Assembly: GCA_947683425.1 (NCBI GenBank)
Contig: CANTUQ010000020.1
Coordinates: 2,702,001-2,766,000 of the forward strand
DNA length: 64,000 bases
Direction of reading: 5' to 3'
DNA from: Excoecaria cochinchinensis
Taxonomy: Eukaryota; Streptophyta; Magnoliopsida; Malpighiales; Euphorbiaceae
Shown: positions 23,500 through 34,077 of the stretch, piece after piece
Position numbering within the stretch: position 1 is the stretch's first letter
Layout of the letters: each line of letters starts with the position of its first letter
Notes under the pieces: generated by a model
What the model was told of the DNA's origin: nothing
Databases searched by the model: none
What the model saw: the letters and a program-made list of their open reading frames with translations, nothing else
Made by a program: the position numbers and the translations under genes

Positions 23500-23640
23500 A
23501 GTTCTGTCGCGAGCGTGACAAGTGTCGTGGGCGCGACAGAGCCCTCCAGCAGTTTTCGAACTTCAGCTGGTTGGTGCGGGCGTGAGCGTTCTGTCGCGAG
23601 TGCGATAAGCGTCGCGAGCGCGACAGAACCCCCTCGCGAG
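23500..23640. repeat. GTCGCGAG palindromes in Z2 5' LTR
   Basis: Two inverted pairs built on 'tgtcgcgag...cgcgaca', 70-210 bp after the LTR start; copied at 27022-27162 in the 3' LTR. In the 5' copy several CG sites have become TG, consistent with methylation decay. Confidence 0.75.
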
Positions 23641-24339
23641 ATGTGTGCACAAGTGGGATTTAAGAGACCTTGAGATGTGTATGGGACACGTGGCATCGTA
23701 GGAGAGTGACAAGTGTCATCGTATAAGAGTGATAAGTAGCGGCGTAAGAGTTTGACAAGTGGCATTTTAAGAAGGTGCCAAGTGTCATTGTAGGAGAGTG
23801 ACACATGGCGGCACAGGAGTTTGACAAGTGGCGTCGTAGGGGAGTGACACATGGCTTTGTAGGGATGTGACATGTGGCATAAGATATTATTAGGTTTGGT
23901 CAAAATACATGTATGTATTTTGTTAAGAAAATAGATGTACATGTATTAAGTGAGGTGGTTGGCCTTTAGTGAGGTAAGTGGGAAATTATGAGGTCTTTGG
24001 CTTTGGATAGAGTTTGACCATCTGCTCATTTGCTTTTCTTTCTCTTTTTCCTACGTTAGTTGTTTTGTCTTTGGCCCTTTAGCTCTTTTTTCTTTCTTTT
24101 TCTTTGGCCTTCAGCCGTTCTCTTCTCTTGCTCTTCCCTTTGTTCTTTTCTTCTTCATTTGATTTGTTCTTGAGGGAGAACCACTTGAAGTGGCTTAAAG
24201 AGAGCATAGTAAGACTTGATTAGATCTCTTCGGAAGGTTAGCTTAATTTATTTTCCGATCTGACCTCCTTTTTCTCTTTATTTTTGATTTAAAGTAAAAT
24301 AAAAAGTAACCCAAGTGTTTTGCTTGATTTTGTCAAGCT

Positions 24340-24387
24340 GCGAACAAGAAGGTGAACAAAGGCAAAGAGAAAGTCGGATTTGAGTAA
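24340..24387 (+). other. LTR micro-ORF, KGKE motif (Z2 5' LTR)
   Basis: Frame ...NKKVNKGKEKVGFE then TAA at 24385-24387. No ATG in frame before the preceding stop near 24326. The 3' LTR copy ends at 27909. Confidence 0.4.
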
Positions 24388-24964
24388 AAAGCACGAGATC
24401 GAGGTTCTAAGAGGTAGGGATCGTGTGCGGTTTTCTTTTACTCGTTTTGATTGCTTGTTGTGATATATGATGTTTGAATATGCATATGTTGTGGTTATAT
24501 GAGTGTTAGATGAGTTGTACATGTTTTATGGTTGTGAAGTGTGTTATGGGTAAAATTCTGTTTAGTTGTTCATAGACCTCTGTGTATTGTATTTGTGATA
24601 AGTAGAGCTATAGGACTCCAATTGTGTTGATTCAAATTGTATCTGAAAGATAAGATCCGTAGCTAATAATGTCTAAGAGGGTACTTGAGCTAATTCTGGC
24701 TGTAAGTATCCCTAAAAGTAATTAGAACGTAAGTGACCCTGTTCTGGCGGGTTCACTGGAACAATATAGATTTTTTGAATCATATCTGGAGTTCTAGATG
24801 TCCAAAATACCTAAAAATTGCTCCATTTGAAAGTTAACATCCTAGCAAACAAATGTTAAGCAGAGAGTTTTGCCTAAAAATGAGATATAGACTTTGATAT
24901 AGGCTGTACAAAATCATGGTGTGAACCAGACCCAAAATTTTGATTATGTTTTACAACATTTTGG

Positions 24965-25005
24965 TATGTCACGGTGGCAACCAAAATGGTTACCACCGTG
25001 ACATA
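24965..25005 (+). other. Long perfect-arm hairpin in Z2 5' LTR
   Basis: TATGTCACGGTGG pairs exactly with CCACCGTGACATA, and the inner arms CAACCA/TGGTTA extend the stem to about 19 bp with one mismatch around an AAA loop. A weaker second hairpin (CACGGTGG...CCACCATG) follows at about 25041. Copied at 28487-28527. Confidence 0.8.
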
Positions 25006-25960
25006 TGAAAATACTGGACAGAATGCTCATCTTTAGACCTCACGGTGGCAACCAATCTATTACCACCATGACCATACCCTGTTATGCATATTTTGAGTGT
25101 TTTTCTACCCGAAATGCACCCGAACTTCATGGTAAGTTCCTATAGCATGTCCAACTCATATTTAACCTTCTAAAATGAGTAATTGAATGTTTACCAAATG
25201 AAATTATATGTCAATGATAGTATGATATAAAAGTTTATGAGTGGAATTAAATGTTATATGTTTTTAACTATTGAACATGATTAATTAAGTTTGTACATGA
25301 GTTAATTATCTTTGAATGTGATGAATGCACTTGAATTATAATCCATGCTCGGCATCAAAGTAGAGTATAATTGAGTTGTTTTCTTTTGAGCCTGATTACC
25401 GTTATAGTGGATAGATAAGCATGCTTATAAAGGGTTAGAGTGCAGCTGCTAGAGTTAGCCTTAATTGTGCCCAGAGTTCGGAATACCTCGTGTATTCCAT
25501 AGAGTTTTGAGTTAATTCTCCAGATGCAAAATACTGTGAACAGTATCCAGAGTTACCCGTATCCACCATGAAAGGAATTCAGGCTTGTCTTGTTAGTGTG
25601 ATGTAGTGCATTTAAGATGTTTATAGAGTAGTGTTTTGAATAAATGCTATAGTACAAGAGAGTAATGTTTAAGTACATTACATTTCTGTATACAAGTGTA
25701 TGATTATATGAGTGTGTTTACATGAATATGGACACATGATAGTGTATATTTGAATAAATGATATGTACAAGTTGTAGTGTGCATGAACAAGAAAAAGAGT
25801 AGATGTTATATACTTGCGAGTTCATTTTTTTTTTTATAATTGAGCATGCAACCTGTATACGTATAAGAGTTATATGCATGAGATAGTTGATTGTATGATA
25901 TGAAATATGTGCTTTATGTGTGACTTCGAAAAGAAGTCCTTTGCATTATTTTCATCCCCA

Positions 25961-25998
25961 CTAAGCGTTATCGCTTAGCACGGATGTTTACTTCCGTG
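25961..25998 (+). other. Conserved LTR double hairpin (Z2 5' LTR)
   Basis: CTAAGCG-TTAT-CGCTTAG (25961-25978), then CACGGA-TGTTTACT-TCCGTG (25979-25998), 360-400 bp before the LTR end. Confidence 0.75.
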
Positions 25999-26363
25999 TA
26001 GGTTTACAGGTTCAGATCAGTGAGCGGGCATCTGCGGGTCAAGACCACTAGAAGATTTTGCTATACCTTTTTGTATAAGAAAGAGTTAGAGTTTTACATT
26101 TTGAGTAACATCATCATGTAATAAAAGAGTATAATTGGTACTTGTAAATGTATATGTAAAGCTAAACGGAAACAGATGTAATATGAACATGTAAATGTAT
26201 CTGTAGTTAATATGAAATGCCAGTGGGCCCTAGTGTAGTATTTAATTACTTCTAAATGGATGTGTTTACACTATCGCTTCCGCTAATGCATGTACATGTG
26301 TACGTAAGTGTCCGCGTAGCGCCCCGATATTCCTTACCGGGGGTATGGGGGTGTTACATTTAG

Positions 26364-26375
26364 TGGTATCAGAGC
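26364..26375 (+). promoter_or_regulatory. Z2 primer-binding site, initiator tRNA-Met type
   Basis: TGGTATCAGAGC five bases after the LTR end; this is the usual primer site of plant chromoviruses. Confidence 0.9.
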
Positions 26376-26477
26376 ATAGGTTAGAGATTCTGGTCTATAA
26401 GATGTAGAGTATAGATTAAATGTCAGAGTTTGTCTAGAGTTGTGGCCTAATGCAGATGTCGTTTGTGTAAAGTATAG

Positions 26478-26534
26478 ATGGAGTCCGACTCGCGTGAGAG
26501 CGTAGAAGAGACAGCAGCAGATGTGAATTGGTAA
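26478..26534 (+). pseudogene. Z2 gag start remnant
   Basis: ATG then 18 codons (MESDSRESVEETAADVNW) and TGG-TAA; the first residues match the starts of Z1 gag (MESDPSEHVGET) and D (MESDPIENVGEM). Everything after is deleted, so no functional protein. The remainder 26535-26912 shows no coding content. Confidence 0.7.
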
Positions 26535-26915
26535 GAGTTTGAGGTGACACTCTGTATTCCTGTCAGCTATCTCTTTGAAATCATTTGACATGAGCATAGA
26601 GAAACATGGGGATGGGAAAAGTGCATTACAGTAGCTTACATTGCATTTTCGCATCATCTCGCATACATAAATCATTACATGACCATTTCATCCGCATCCC
26701 TCATTTGTATGTGAAAAAAGCATCATTGTATGTGTTTCATTGAGAAAAGCTGACAGGATATGCATTGAGTGACTGGTGTTTAGAAGAAGTGTATAGATTA
26801 GAGTGCAGTGCGTTAAGGAAAGTGTGAAGTGTGTTCGATTTGATAACTGTATGGTATAAGTGATAGCGATACAGAGATCTGTTTAAGGATGTACCGGTGT
26901 AAGTGATTAGCAGGG

Positions 26916-26952
26916 AAATTTCGAGGACGAAATTTCTTAAGGGGGAGAGATT
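26916..26952 (+). promoter_or_regulatory. Z2 palindromic block and polypurine tract
   Basis: AAATTTCGAGGACGAAATTT (26916-26935), nearly self-complementary, then AAGGGGGAGAGA before the 3' LTR at 26953. The palindrome corresponds to the last pol codons of full-length relatives but pol is absent here. Confidence 0.85.
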
Positions 26953-27861
26953 TGTCACACCCCAAAGTGGCCCTAGAAGAATTACAGAGTTTTGTTCGAA
27001 AAAGGTAAGTTTTCGTGTGAGAGTTCTGTCGCGAGCGCGACAAGTGTCGCGGGCGCGACAGAGCCCTCCAGCAGTTTTCGAACTTCAGCTGGTTAGTGCG
27101 GGCGTGAGCGTTCTGTCGCGAGTGCGATAAGCGTCGCGAGCGCGACAGAACCCTCTCGCGAGATGTGTGCACAAGTGGGATTTAAGAGACCTTGAGATGT
27201 GTATGGGACAAGTGGCATCGTAGGAGAGTGACAAGTGTCATCGTATAAGAGTGATAAGTAGCGGCGTAAGAGTTTGACAAGTGGCATTTTAAGAAGGTGC
27301 CAAGTGTCATTGTAGGAGAGTGACACATGGCGGCACAGGAGTTTGACAAGTGGCGTCGTAGGGGAGTGACACATGGCTTTGTAGGGATGTGACATGTGGC
27401 ATAAGATATTATTAGGTTTGGTCAAAATACATGTATGTATTTTGTTAAGAAAATAGATGTACATGTATTAAGTGAGGTGGTTGGCCTTTAGTGAGGTAAG
27501 TGGGAAATTATGAGGTCTTTGGCTTTGGATAGAGTTTGACCATCTGCTCATTTGCTTTTCTTTCTCTTTTTCCTACGTTAGTTGTTTTGTCTTTGGCCCT
27601 TTAGCTCTTTTTTCTTTCTTTTTCTTTGGCCTTCAGCCGTTCTCTTCTCTTGCTCTTCCCTTTGTTCTTTTCTTCTTCATTTGATTTGTTCTTGAGGGAG
27701 AACCACTTGAAGTGGCTTAAAGAGAGCATAGTAAGACTTGATTAGATCTCTTCGGAAGGTTAGCTTAATTTATTTTCCGATCTAACCTCCTTTTTCTCTT
27801 TGTTTTTGATTTAAAGTAAAATAAAAAGTAACCCAAGTGTTTTGCTTGATTTTGTCAAGCT

Positions 27862-27909
27862 GCGAACAAGAAGGTGAACAAAGGCAAAGAGAAAGTCGGA
27901 TTTGAGTAA
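27862..27909 (+). other. LTR micro-ORF, KGKE motif (Z2 3' LTR)
   Basis: Same codons as 24340-24387 in the 5' LTR, ending TAA. Confidence 0.4.
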
Positions 27910-29482
27910 AAAGCACGAGATCGAGGTTCTAAGAGGTAGGGATCGTGTGCGGTTTTCTTTTACTCGTTTTGATTGCTTGTTGTGATATATGATGTTTGAA
28001 TATGCATATGTTGTGGTTATATGAGTGTTAGATGAGTTGTACATGTTTTATGGTTGTGAAGTGTGTTATGGGTAAAATTCTGTTTAGTTGTTCATAGACC
28101 TCTGTGTATTGTATTTGTGATAAGTAGAGCTATAGGACTCCAATTGTGTTGATTCAAATTGTATCTGAAAGATAAGATCCGTAGCTAATAATGTCTAAGA
28201 GGGTACTTGAGCTAATTCTGGCTGTAAGTATCCCTAAAAGTAATTAGAACGTAAGTGACCCTGTTCTGGCGGGTTCACTGGAACAGTATAGATTTTTTGA
28301 ATCATATCTGGAGTTCTAGATGTCCGAAATACCTGAAAATTGTTCCATTTGAAAGTTAACATCCTAGCAAACAAATGTTAAGCAGATAGTTTTGCCTAAA
28401 AATGAGATATAGACTTTGATATAGGCTGTACAAAATCATGGTGTGAACCAGACCCGAAATTTTGATTCTATTTTGCAACATTTTGGTATGTCACGGTGGC
28501 AACCAAAATGGTTACCACCGTGACATATGAAAATACTGGACAGAATGCTCATCTTTAGACCTCACGGTGGCAACCAATCCATTACCACCGTGACCATACC
28601 CTGTTATGCATATTTTGAGTGTTTTTCTACCCGAAATGCACCCGAACTTCATGGTAAGTTCCTATAGCATGTCCAACTCATATTTAACCTTCTAAAATGA
28701 GTAATTGAATGTTTACCAAATGAAATTATATGTCAATGATAGTATGATATAAAAGTTTATGAGTGGAATTAAATGTTATATGTTTTTAACTATTGAACAT
28801 GATTAATTAAGTTTGTACATGAGTTAATTATCTTTGAATGTGATGGATGCACTTGAATTATAATCCATGCTCGGCATCAAAGTAGAGTATAATTGAGTTG
28901 TTTTCTTTTGAGCCTGATTACCGTTATAGTGGATAGATAAGCATGCTTATAAAGGGTTAGAGTGCAGCTGCTAGAGTTAGCCTTAATTGTGCCCAGAGTT
29001 CGGAATACCTCGTGTATTCCATAGAGTTTTGAGTTAATTCTCCAGATGCAAAATACTGTGAACAGTATCCAGAGTTACCCGTATCCACCATGAAAGGAAT
29101 TCAGGCTTGTCTTGTTAGTGTGATGTAGTGCATTTAAGATGTTTATAGAGTAGTGTTTTGAATAAATGCTATAGTACAAGAGAGTAATGTTTAAGTACAT
29201 TACATTTCTGTATACAAGTGTATGATTATATGAGTGTGTTTACATGAATATGGACACATGATAGTGTATATTTGAATAAATGATATGTACAAGTTGTAGT
29301 GTGCATGAACAAGAAAAAGAGTAGATGTTATATACTTGCGAGTTCATTTTTTTTTTTATAATTGAGCATGCAACCTGTATACGTATAAGAGTTATATGCA
29401 TGAGATAGTTGATTGTATGATATGAAATATGTGCTTTATGTGTGACTTCGAAAAGAAGTCCTTTGCATTATTTTCATCCCCA

Positions 29483-29520
29483 CTAAGCGTTATCGCTTAG
29501 CACGGATGTTTGCTTCCGTG
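29483..29520 (+). other. Conserved LTR double hairpin (Z2 3' LTR)
   Basis: Same two stems as 25961-25998; the one change (A to G in the second loop) does not affect pairing. Confidence 0.75.
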
Positions 29521-29885
29521 TAGGTTTACAGGTTCAGATCAGTGAGCGGGCATCTGCGGGTCAAGGCCACTAGGAGATTTTGCTATACCATTTTGTATAA
29601 GAAAGAGTTAGAGTTTTACATTTTGAGTAACATCATCATGTAATAAAAGAGTATAATTGGTACTTGTAAATGTATATGTAAAGCTAAATGGAAACAGATG
29701 TAATATGAACATGTAAATGTATCTGTAGTTAATATGAAATGCCAGTGGGCCCTAGTGTAGTATTTAATTACTTCTAAATGGATGTGTTTACACTATCGCT
29801 TCCGCTAATGCATGTACATGTGTACGTAAGTGTCCGCGTAGCGCCCCGATATTCCTTACCGGGGGTATGGGGGTGTTACAATTGA

Positions 29886-30803
29886 AGTCTTGTAACTCTA
29901 CTTATGTCAAATAACATAGAGGTCTATGAACAACTAAACAGAATTTTACCCCTAACACACTTCACAACTATAAAACATGTGCAACTCACTTAACACTCAT
30001 ATAACCACAACATATGCATATTCAAACATCATATATCACAACAAGCAATCAAAACAAGTAAAAGAAAAACCGCACACGATCCCTACCTCTAGGAGTTGAA
30101 CCGCGCTCTCTACTCGGCTCCGACCTTCTCTTTGCCTTTATTGGGCCTCTTGTCCACAACTTCCATACACAAACCATTCAAAATAACAAAGTTACTCTTC
30201 TCTCTTACTTTAAATAAAAAATAGAAATAAGATAGAAGAAGAAGACCAATACTAACTAAATAGCATTACTTACCTTCTTAGGAGACCTAATCAAGCTTTA
30301 CTAACCCCTCTCCAAGCTAATCCAAATGAATCACTCAAAACATGTCAAGAAGGAAGAAGAAAGAAAGGGCAAAGCAAGTGAACGGCAGAAACTCAAGGAA
30401 AAAGGAAAAGAAAAGAAGAATAATGGCCAAGGAAAAGAAACCAACGGGAATAGAAAAGAGAGAGGCACTTGGTCAAAGCAAATCCAAGAATTAACTAGGT
30501 TATTAAATGCTACCTAACTCATTAATTACATATTTATCTTCTCTTCCTTTTTAATTAATCCTAATCTCCTCTTTTAACTCTTAATCTTTCTTAACATAAA
30601 TTAAATCTATTGCCACTTGTCACTTCCCTACAAAGCCATGTGTCACTCTTCTACAAGCCATAAATTAAAATTTCCAATTTACATACCCTAACACCAGAGT
30701 GGTTCTGTCGCGCCCGCGCTCGCGACAGGGCTCACACACACAACACTAATCTTTCTTGAACAAAAATTCTGTCATTCTTCTAGGGCTATTTCGGGGTGTT
30801 ACA
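29886..30803 (-). repeat. Z1 3' LTR, proximal part
   Basis: Sense start TGTAACACCCCGAAATAG at 30803. Contains the GTCGCGAG/GCGCGACA palindrome near 30705 and an 18-codon KGKE micro-ORF (30110-30166). The 63-codon frame at 30326-30517 is on the antisense strand and is repeated in the 5' LTR; I do not regard it as a gene. Confidence 0.9.
30110..30166 (-). other. LTR micro-ORF, KGKE motif (Z1 3' LTR)
   Basis: ATG at 30166 to TAG at 30110: MEVVDKRPNKGKEKVGAE, 18 residues. One amino-acid difference from the 5' LTR copy. Confidence 0.45.
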
Positions 30804-30840
30804 AATCTCTCCCCCTTAAGAAATTTCGTCCTCGAAATTT
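30804..30840 (-). promoter_or_regulatory. Z1 polypurine tract and palindromic block
   Basis: Minus-strand CTTAAGGGGGAGAGATT ends at 30804 next to the 3' LTR; AAATTTCGAGGACGAAATTT lies at 30840-30821. Both are kept although pol is deleted. Confidence 0.85.
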
Positions 30841-30883
30841 TCCCCGCTACCGAACAACTAACTCAAACTATATACTGTATAAA

Positions 30884-32062
30884 CTAATAGGAGGACTTAC
30901 CAAAAGTTCCGATCAATGCCTCCACATCTTCAGCCGTCATGGCAAATACACGTGGCTGATCCTCAGGGAACGGCCTCTCGACTGTCTCCGATGGCAGTCT
31001 CTCAGCTCTATTTCTTCCTCTCCCACCTCTAACATTTCCAGAAGCATTGCCTTTGTCTTTACTTACTTGTGATGCCATACTCTCTCTTGTTTTAGGGCAC
31101 TGAGCAAGGAGATGCTCCGTACTACCGTATCTAAAGCAAGCCCCAGTGAGCTTTCTACATTTGCCCCAGTGACGTCTATTACAGTGCTCACATTCTGGGG
31201 CCATACTCCCTCTACTAGTAGGCGGTCTCACACTTCCAACCGAAGTTGGTACTTGTACCGATGCTTGCCCATCTCTTCCTCTTTTTGCTGCTCTAACTCC
31301 TCCAACATTCTCATCTTCTCTTGGAAATCTTCTTTTCTGCTCTCTCTTTTGCTTTATCAACTCAGATTCCTCCATTTTCATCGCTGCCAACACCAATGGA
31401 TAATAACCCACCGGTTGTAAAGCAACCATGGCAGCTAACGGTCCTCTTATGCTCTCTCTCAATCCATCTTCGAATTATCTGCACCTGAAGTCATCCGTTA
31501 ACATCCCTTTCGGTACATATTTACTCAAACGAGTAAACTCTTTATCATATTCTGCAACAGTCATATTCCTCTGCTTACAAGTTACAAATTCTTTCCACTT
31601 GGCATCTCTATATGCTTTGGTTACAAACTTGTCCTTAAACTCTTGAACAAAGAAATCCCAGGTTAACTCCGCGGGCCGTTGAGGATTCCTCAAAACCAAC
31701 TTCCACCAGTCATATGCTGCTCCCTGCACCAATGACACGGCGCAAGCTACTCGCTGATCCTGGGGACAACTAATCTCCTCCAAGATTCTTCCTGTCTTCT
31801 CAAGCCAGAATTCCGCTATCTCCGATTGATCCAAAGATGTCCCATGGAACTCTTCAGCTCCTCTCTTTCTTATCAAGTCCGAGGGAGTCCTTGGAGCTGT
31901 TAGTCTATCTAGGATCTGTACCAACCCTTGCATCAACTCCGGGTTGTCCTGAGCAACTCTTGCTTTTTCCTCTCTATCTTGTGCTTGTACACGTGGATCC
32001 ACTCGAACCGGATTCACACTGCCTGTAGTCTCTCCTACATGCTCACTCGGGTCGGACTCCAT
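30884..32062 (-). pseudogene. Z1 gag polyprotein, one internal stop
   Basis: ATG at 32062; 393 codons in one frame with a single TAA at 31477-31475 (fits CAA to TAA). Capsid domain residues about 80-200 (WLEKTGRILEEI, YDWWKLVLR, FVQEFKDKFV). Nucleic-acid-binding region near 31155-31240: a CEHCNRRHWGKC element and a zinc knuckle CFRYGSTEHLLAQC, where the second Cys is Tyr, so zinc binding is probably impaired. The frame enters the very start of protease (IGTF) and then stops after a deletion joint. Gag would coat the RNA and build the particle; here it is the only coding part left. High family confidence, low chance that it works. Confidence 0.85.
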
Positions 32063-32171
32063 CTAGACCCTACAAAACCAGCATCTGCATTAGGCCACAT
32101 TCTAGACAACTCAAACATATACACTAGTACTATACTCTAGCATCTTATAGTCCTGAACCAATTAACCTAGA

Positions 32172-32183
32172 GCTCTGATACCA
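32172..32183 (-). promoter_or_regulatory. Z1 primer-binding site, initiator tRNA-Met type
   Basis: Minus-strand TGGTATCAGAGC five bases after the 5' LTR end at 32189. Confidence 0.9.
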
Positions 32184-32569
32184 CTAAATGTAACACCCCC
32201 ATACCCCCGGGAAGGAATATCGGGGCGCCACGCGGCTACATACGTATACATGTACATATACCGTAGCGGAAACATTAATATTAAAAGATAAGAATTATTT
32301 GGGCCCAACAAAAAGAGCTCTTATAACATATATATAAACTGTACATAATACAAAAACTTTATACTTGTTACATATTCATTTTCGGTATACATATGTATAA
32401 CAGTTAACTTTTACATGCCACTTATACTATACTTCCTATGTACATAATGATGTTACTCAAAACATCACCAACCCTAATTCTATAATATACAAAAAGGGTA
32501 TAACAAAAAAACTCCTAGTGGCCATCACTTGCAGATGAACGCTTTCACTGGTCCGCACCTGTCAACCTA

Positions 32570-32607
32570 CACGGAAATAAACATCCGTGCTAAGCGATAA
32601 CGCTTAG
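32570..32607 (-). other. Conserved LTR double hairpin (Z1 5' LTR)
   Basis: CTAAGCG-ATAA-CGCTTAG at 32590-32607, with CACGGA...TCCGTG at 32570-32589. Confidence 0.75.
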
Positions 32608-33325
32608 TGGGGATGAAAATATTGTAAAGGACTTCTTTCGAAGTCACCAGTAAAATATACATATCACATACACTGCTCAAACAACTCATGCATATATTTT
32701 CACAATCATGTAAATCGTAGACTCTAATTCATATAAACATAGCATTAATCCCATGTACTTTAACTTTTATTCATAACACTACATACAATCATTTCATGTT
32801 CACTATACACTAGCAATAACAATAAGCCTGAATTCCTTTCATGGTGGATACGGGTAACTCTGGATACTATTTACAGTATCTTACATATGGAGAATTAACT
32901 CAAACTCTATGGAATATACGAGATATTCCGAACTCTGGGCACAATTAAGGCCAACATGTAGCAGCTGCACTCTAGCCCTTTATAAGCATGCTTATCTATC
33001 CACTATAACGGTAATCAGGCTCCAAAACAACTCATCAACTATAATTCAAGTGCACTCATCAACTTTAGAGGCATTTAAGTCATATACAGTCTTTATTAAT
33101 CATGTTCAACAACTAAAAGCATGCAACCTTTAAGTTCCACTCACAAACTCTTATATCATACTATTATTTACATATAATGTCAATTGGAAACATTCATATG
33201 CTTATTTCATAGGGTTAAATATGAGTTGGACATGCTATGGAAACTTATCCTAAAGTTCGGGTACAATACGGGTTCAATTCGGGAAGAAAAACACATAAAA
33301 TGGTCAAAATAGAGGGGTGGAGGTT

Positions 33326-33470
33326 GTCACGAGTCGTCACGGTTGTCACCACTCGTGACAGACTCTCTTGACAAGTCACGAGTCATCACGGTCGTCACCA
33401 GTCGTGACAGACCTCTCTTGATAAGTCACGAGTCGTCACGGTCGTCACCACTCGTGACAGAGCCACAGAG
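33326..33470. repeat. Palindromic CpG-rich array, three units (Z1 5' LTR)
   Basis: Same unit as 22873-23105 but two units shorter. Confidence 0.9.
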
Positions 33471-34020
33471 ATCCAGACAAAATCCCAACAACATCAATTT
33501 TATTCAGACTAAACCGATATCGAAACGACATGTTTAGGTAAAACTTCCTTCTTAACAAATCTTCCCTAGGATGTTAACTTTCAAATGGGACAATTTTCAA
33601 GTCAATTAGACCTCTACAACTTAAGTTATGATCTAAACAACCTATAATGTTCAAGTCACCCGACCCAAACAGGGATGCTACGGTCTTTAACCGTTTCGAG
33701 AATCATAGGTCCAGAATTAGCTCTAGCTCCCTCTTAGACATTTTTAGCTACGGATCTTAGCTTTCAGATGCAATTTTATTCAACAAAATTGAAGTCTTGT
33801 AACTCTACTTATGTCAAATACAATACATAGAGGTCTATGAACAACTAAACAGAATTTTACCCCTAACGCACTTCACAACTATAAAACATGTGCAACTCAC
33901 TTAACACTCATATAACCACAACATATGCATATTAAAACATCATATATCACAACAAGCAATCAAAACAAGTAAAAGAAAAACCGTACACGATCCCTACCTC
34001 TAGGAGTTGAACCGCGCTCT

Positions 34021-34077
34021 CTACTCGGCTCCGACCTTCTCTTTGCCTTTATTGGGCCTCTTGTCCACAGCTTCCAT
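34021..34077 (-). other. LTR micro-ORF, KGKE motif (Z1 5' LTR)
   Basis: ATG at 34077 to TAG at 34021: MEAVDKRPNKGKEKVGAE. It lies about 120 nt after a consensus splice donor. Confidence 0.45.

Larger units (their letters stand above)
23431..26358 (+). repeat. Z2 5' LTR
   Basis: TGTCACACCCCAAAG...GGGGGTGTTACA. Contains GTCGCGAG palindromes (23500-23640), a KGKE micro-ORF ending 24387, a 19 bp-stem hairpin (24965), the GTGGATAGATAAGCATGC block (25407) and the double hairpin (25961). Confidence 0.95.
23431..29880 (+). mobile_element. Z2: non-autonomous LTR element nested in Z1, plus strand
   Basis: Target duplication ATTGA is perfect (23426-23430, 29881-29885), and the uninterrupted site survives in Z1's other LTR near 33789. 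Both LTRs are exactly 2928 bp with about 25 substitutions by eye (near 99% identity) and no net length difference. The internal region is 594 bp: primer site, an 18-codon gag start, about 420 bp without coding content, the palindromic block and a polypurine tract. This is the layout of a large retrotransposon derivative moved by another element's enzymes. It is the youngest insertion I can date in the window. Confidence 0.95.
26953..29880 (+). repeat. Z2 3' LTR
   Basis: 2928 bp, same content as the 5' LTR: palindromes at 27022-27162, micro-ORF ending 27909, hairpin 28487-28527, double hairpin 29483-29520. Confidence 0.95.

Noticed and set aside
26334..26675. 113-codon minus-strand frame in Z2
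   Set aside because: Antisense to the primer site and gag start; no domain and no conservation in related elements.
31112..31646. Plus-strand frames of 72-102 codons
   Set aside because: Shadows of the Z1 gag frame on the opposite strand.
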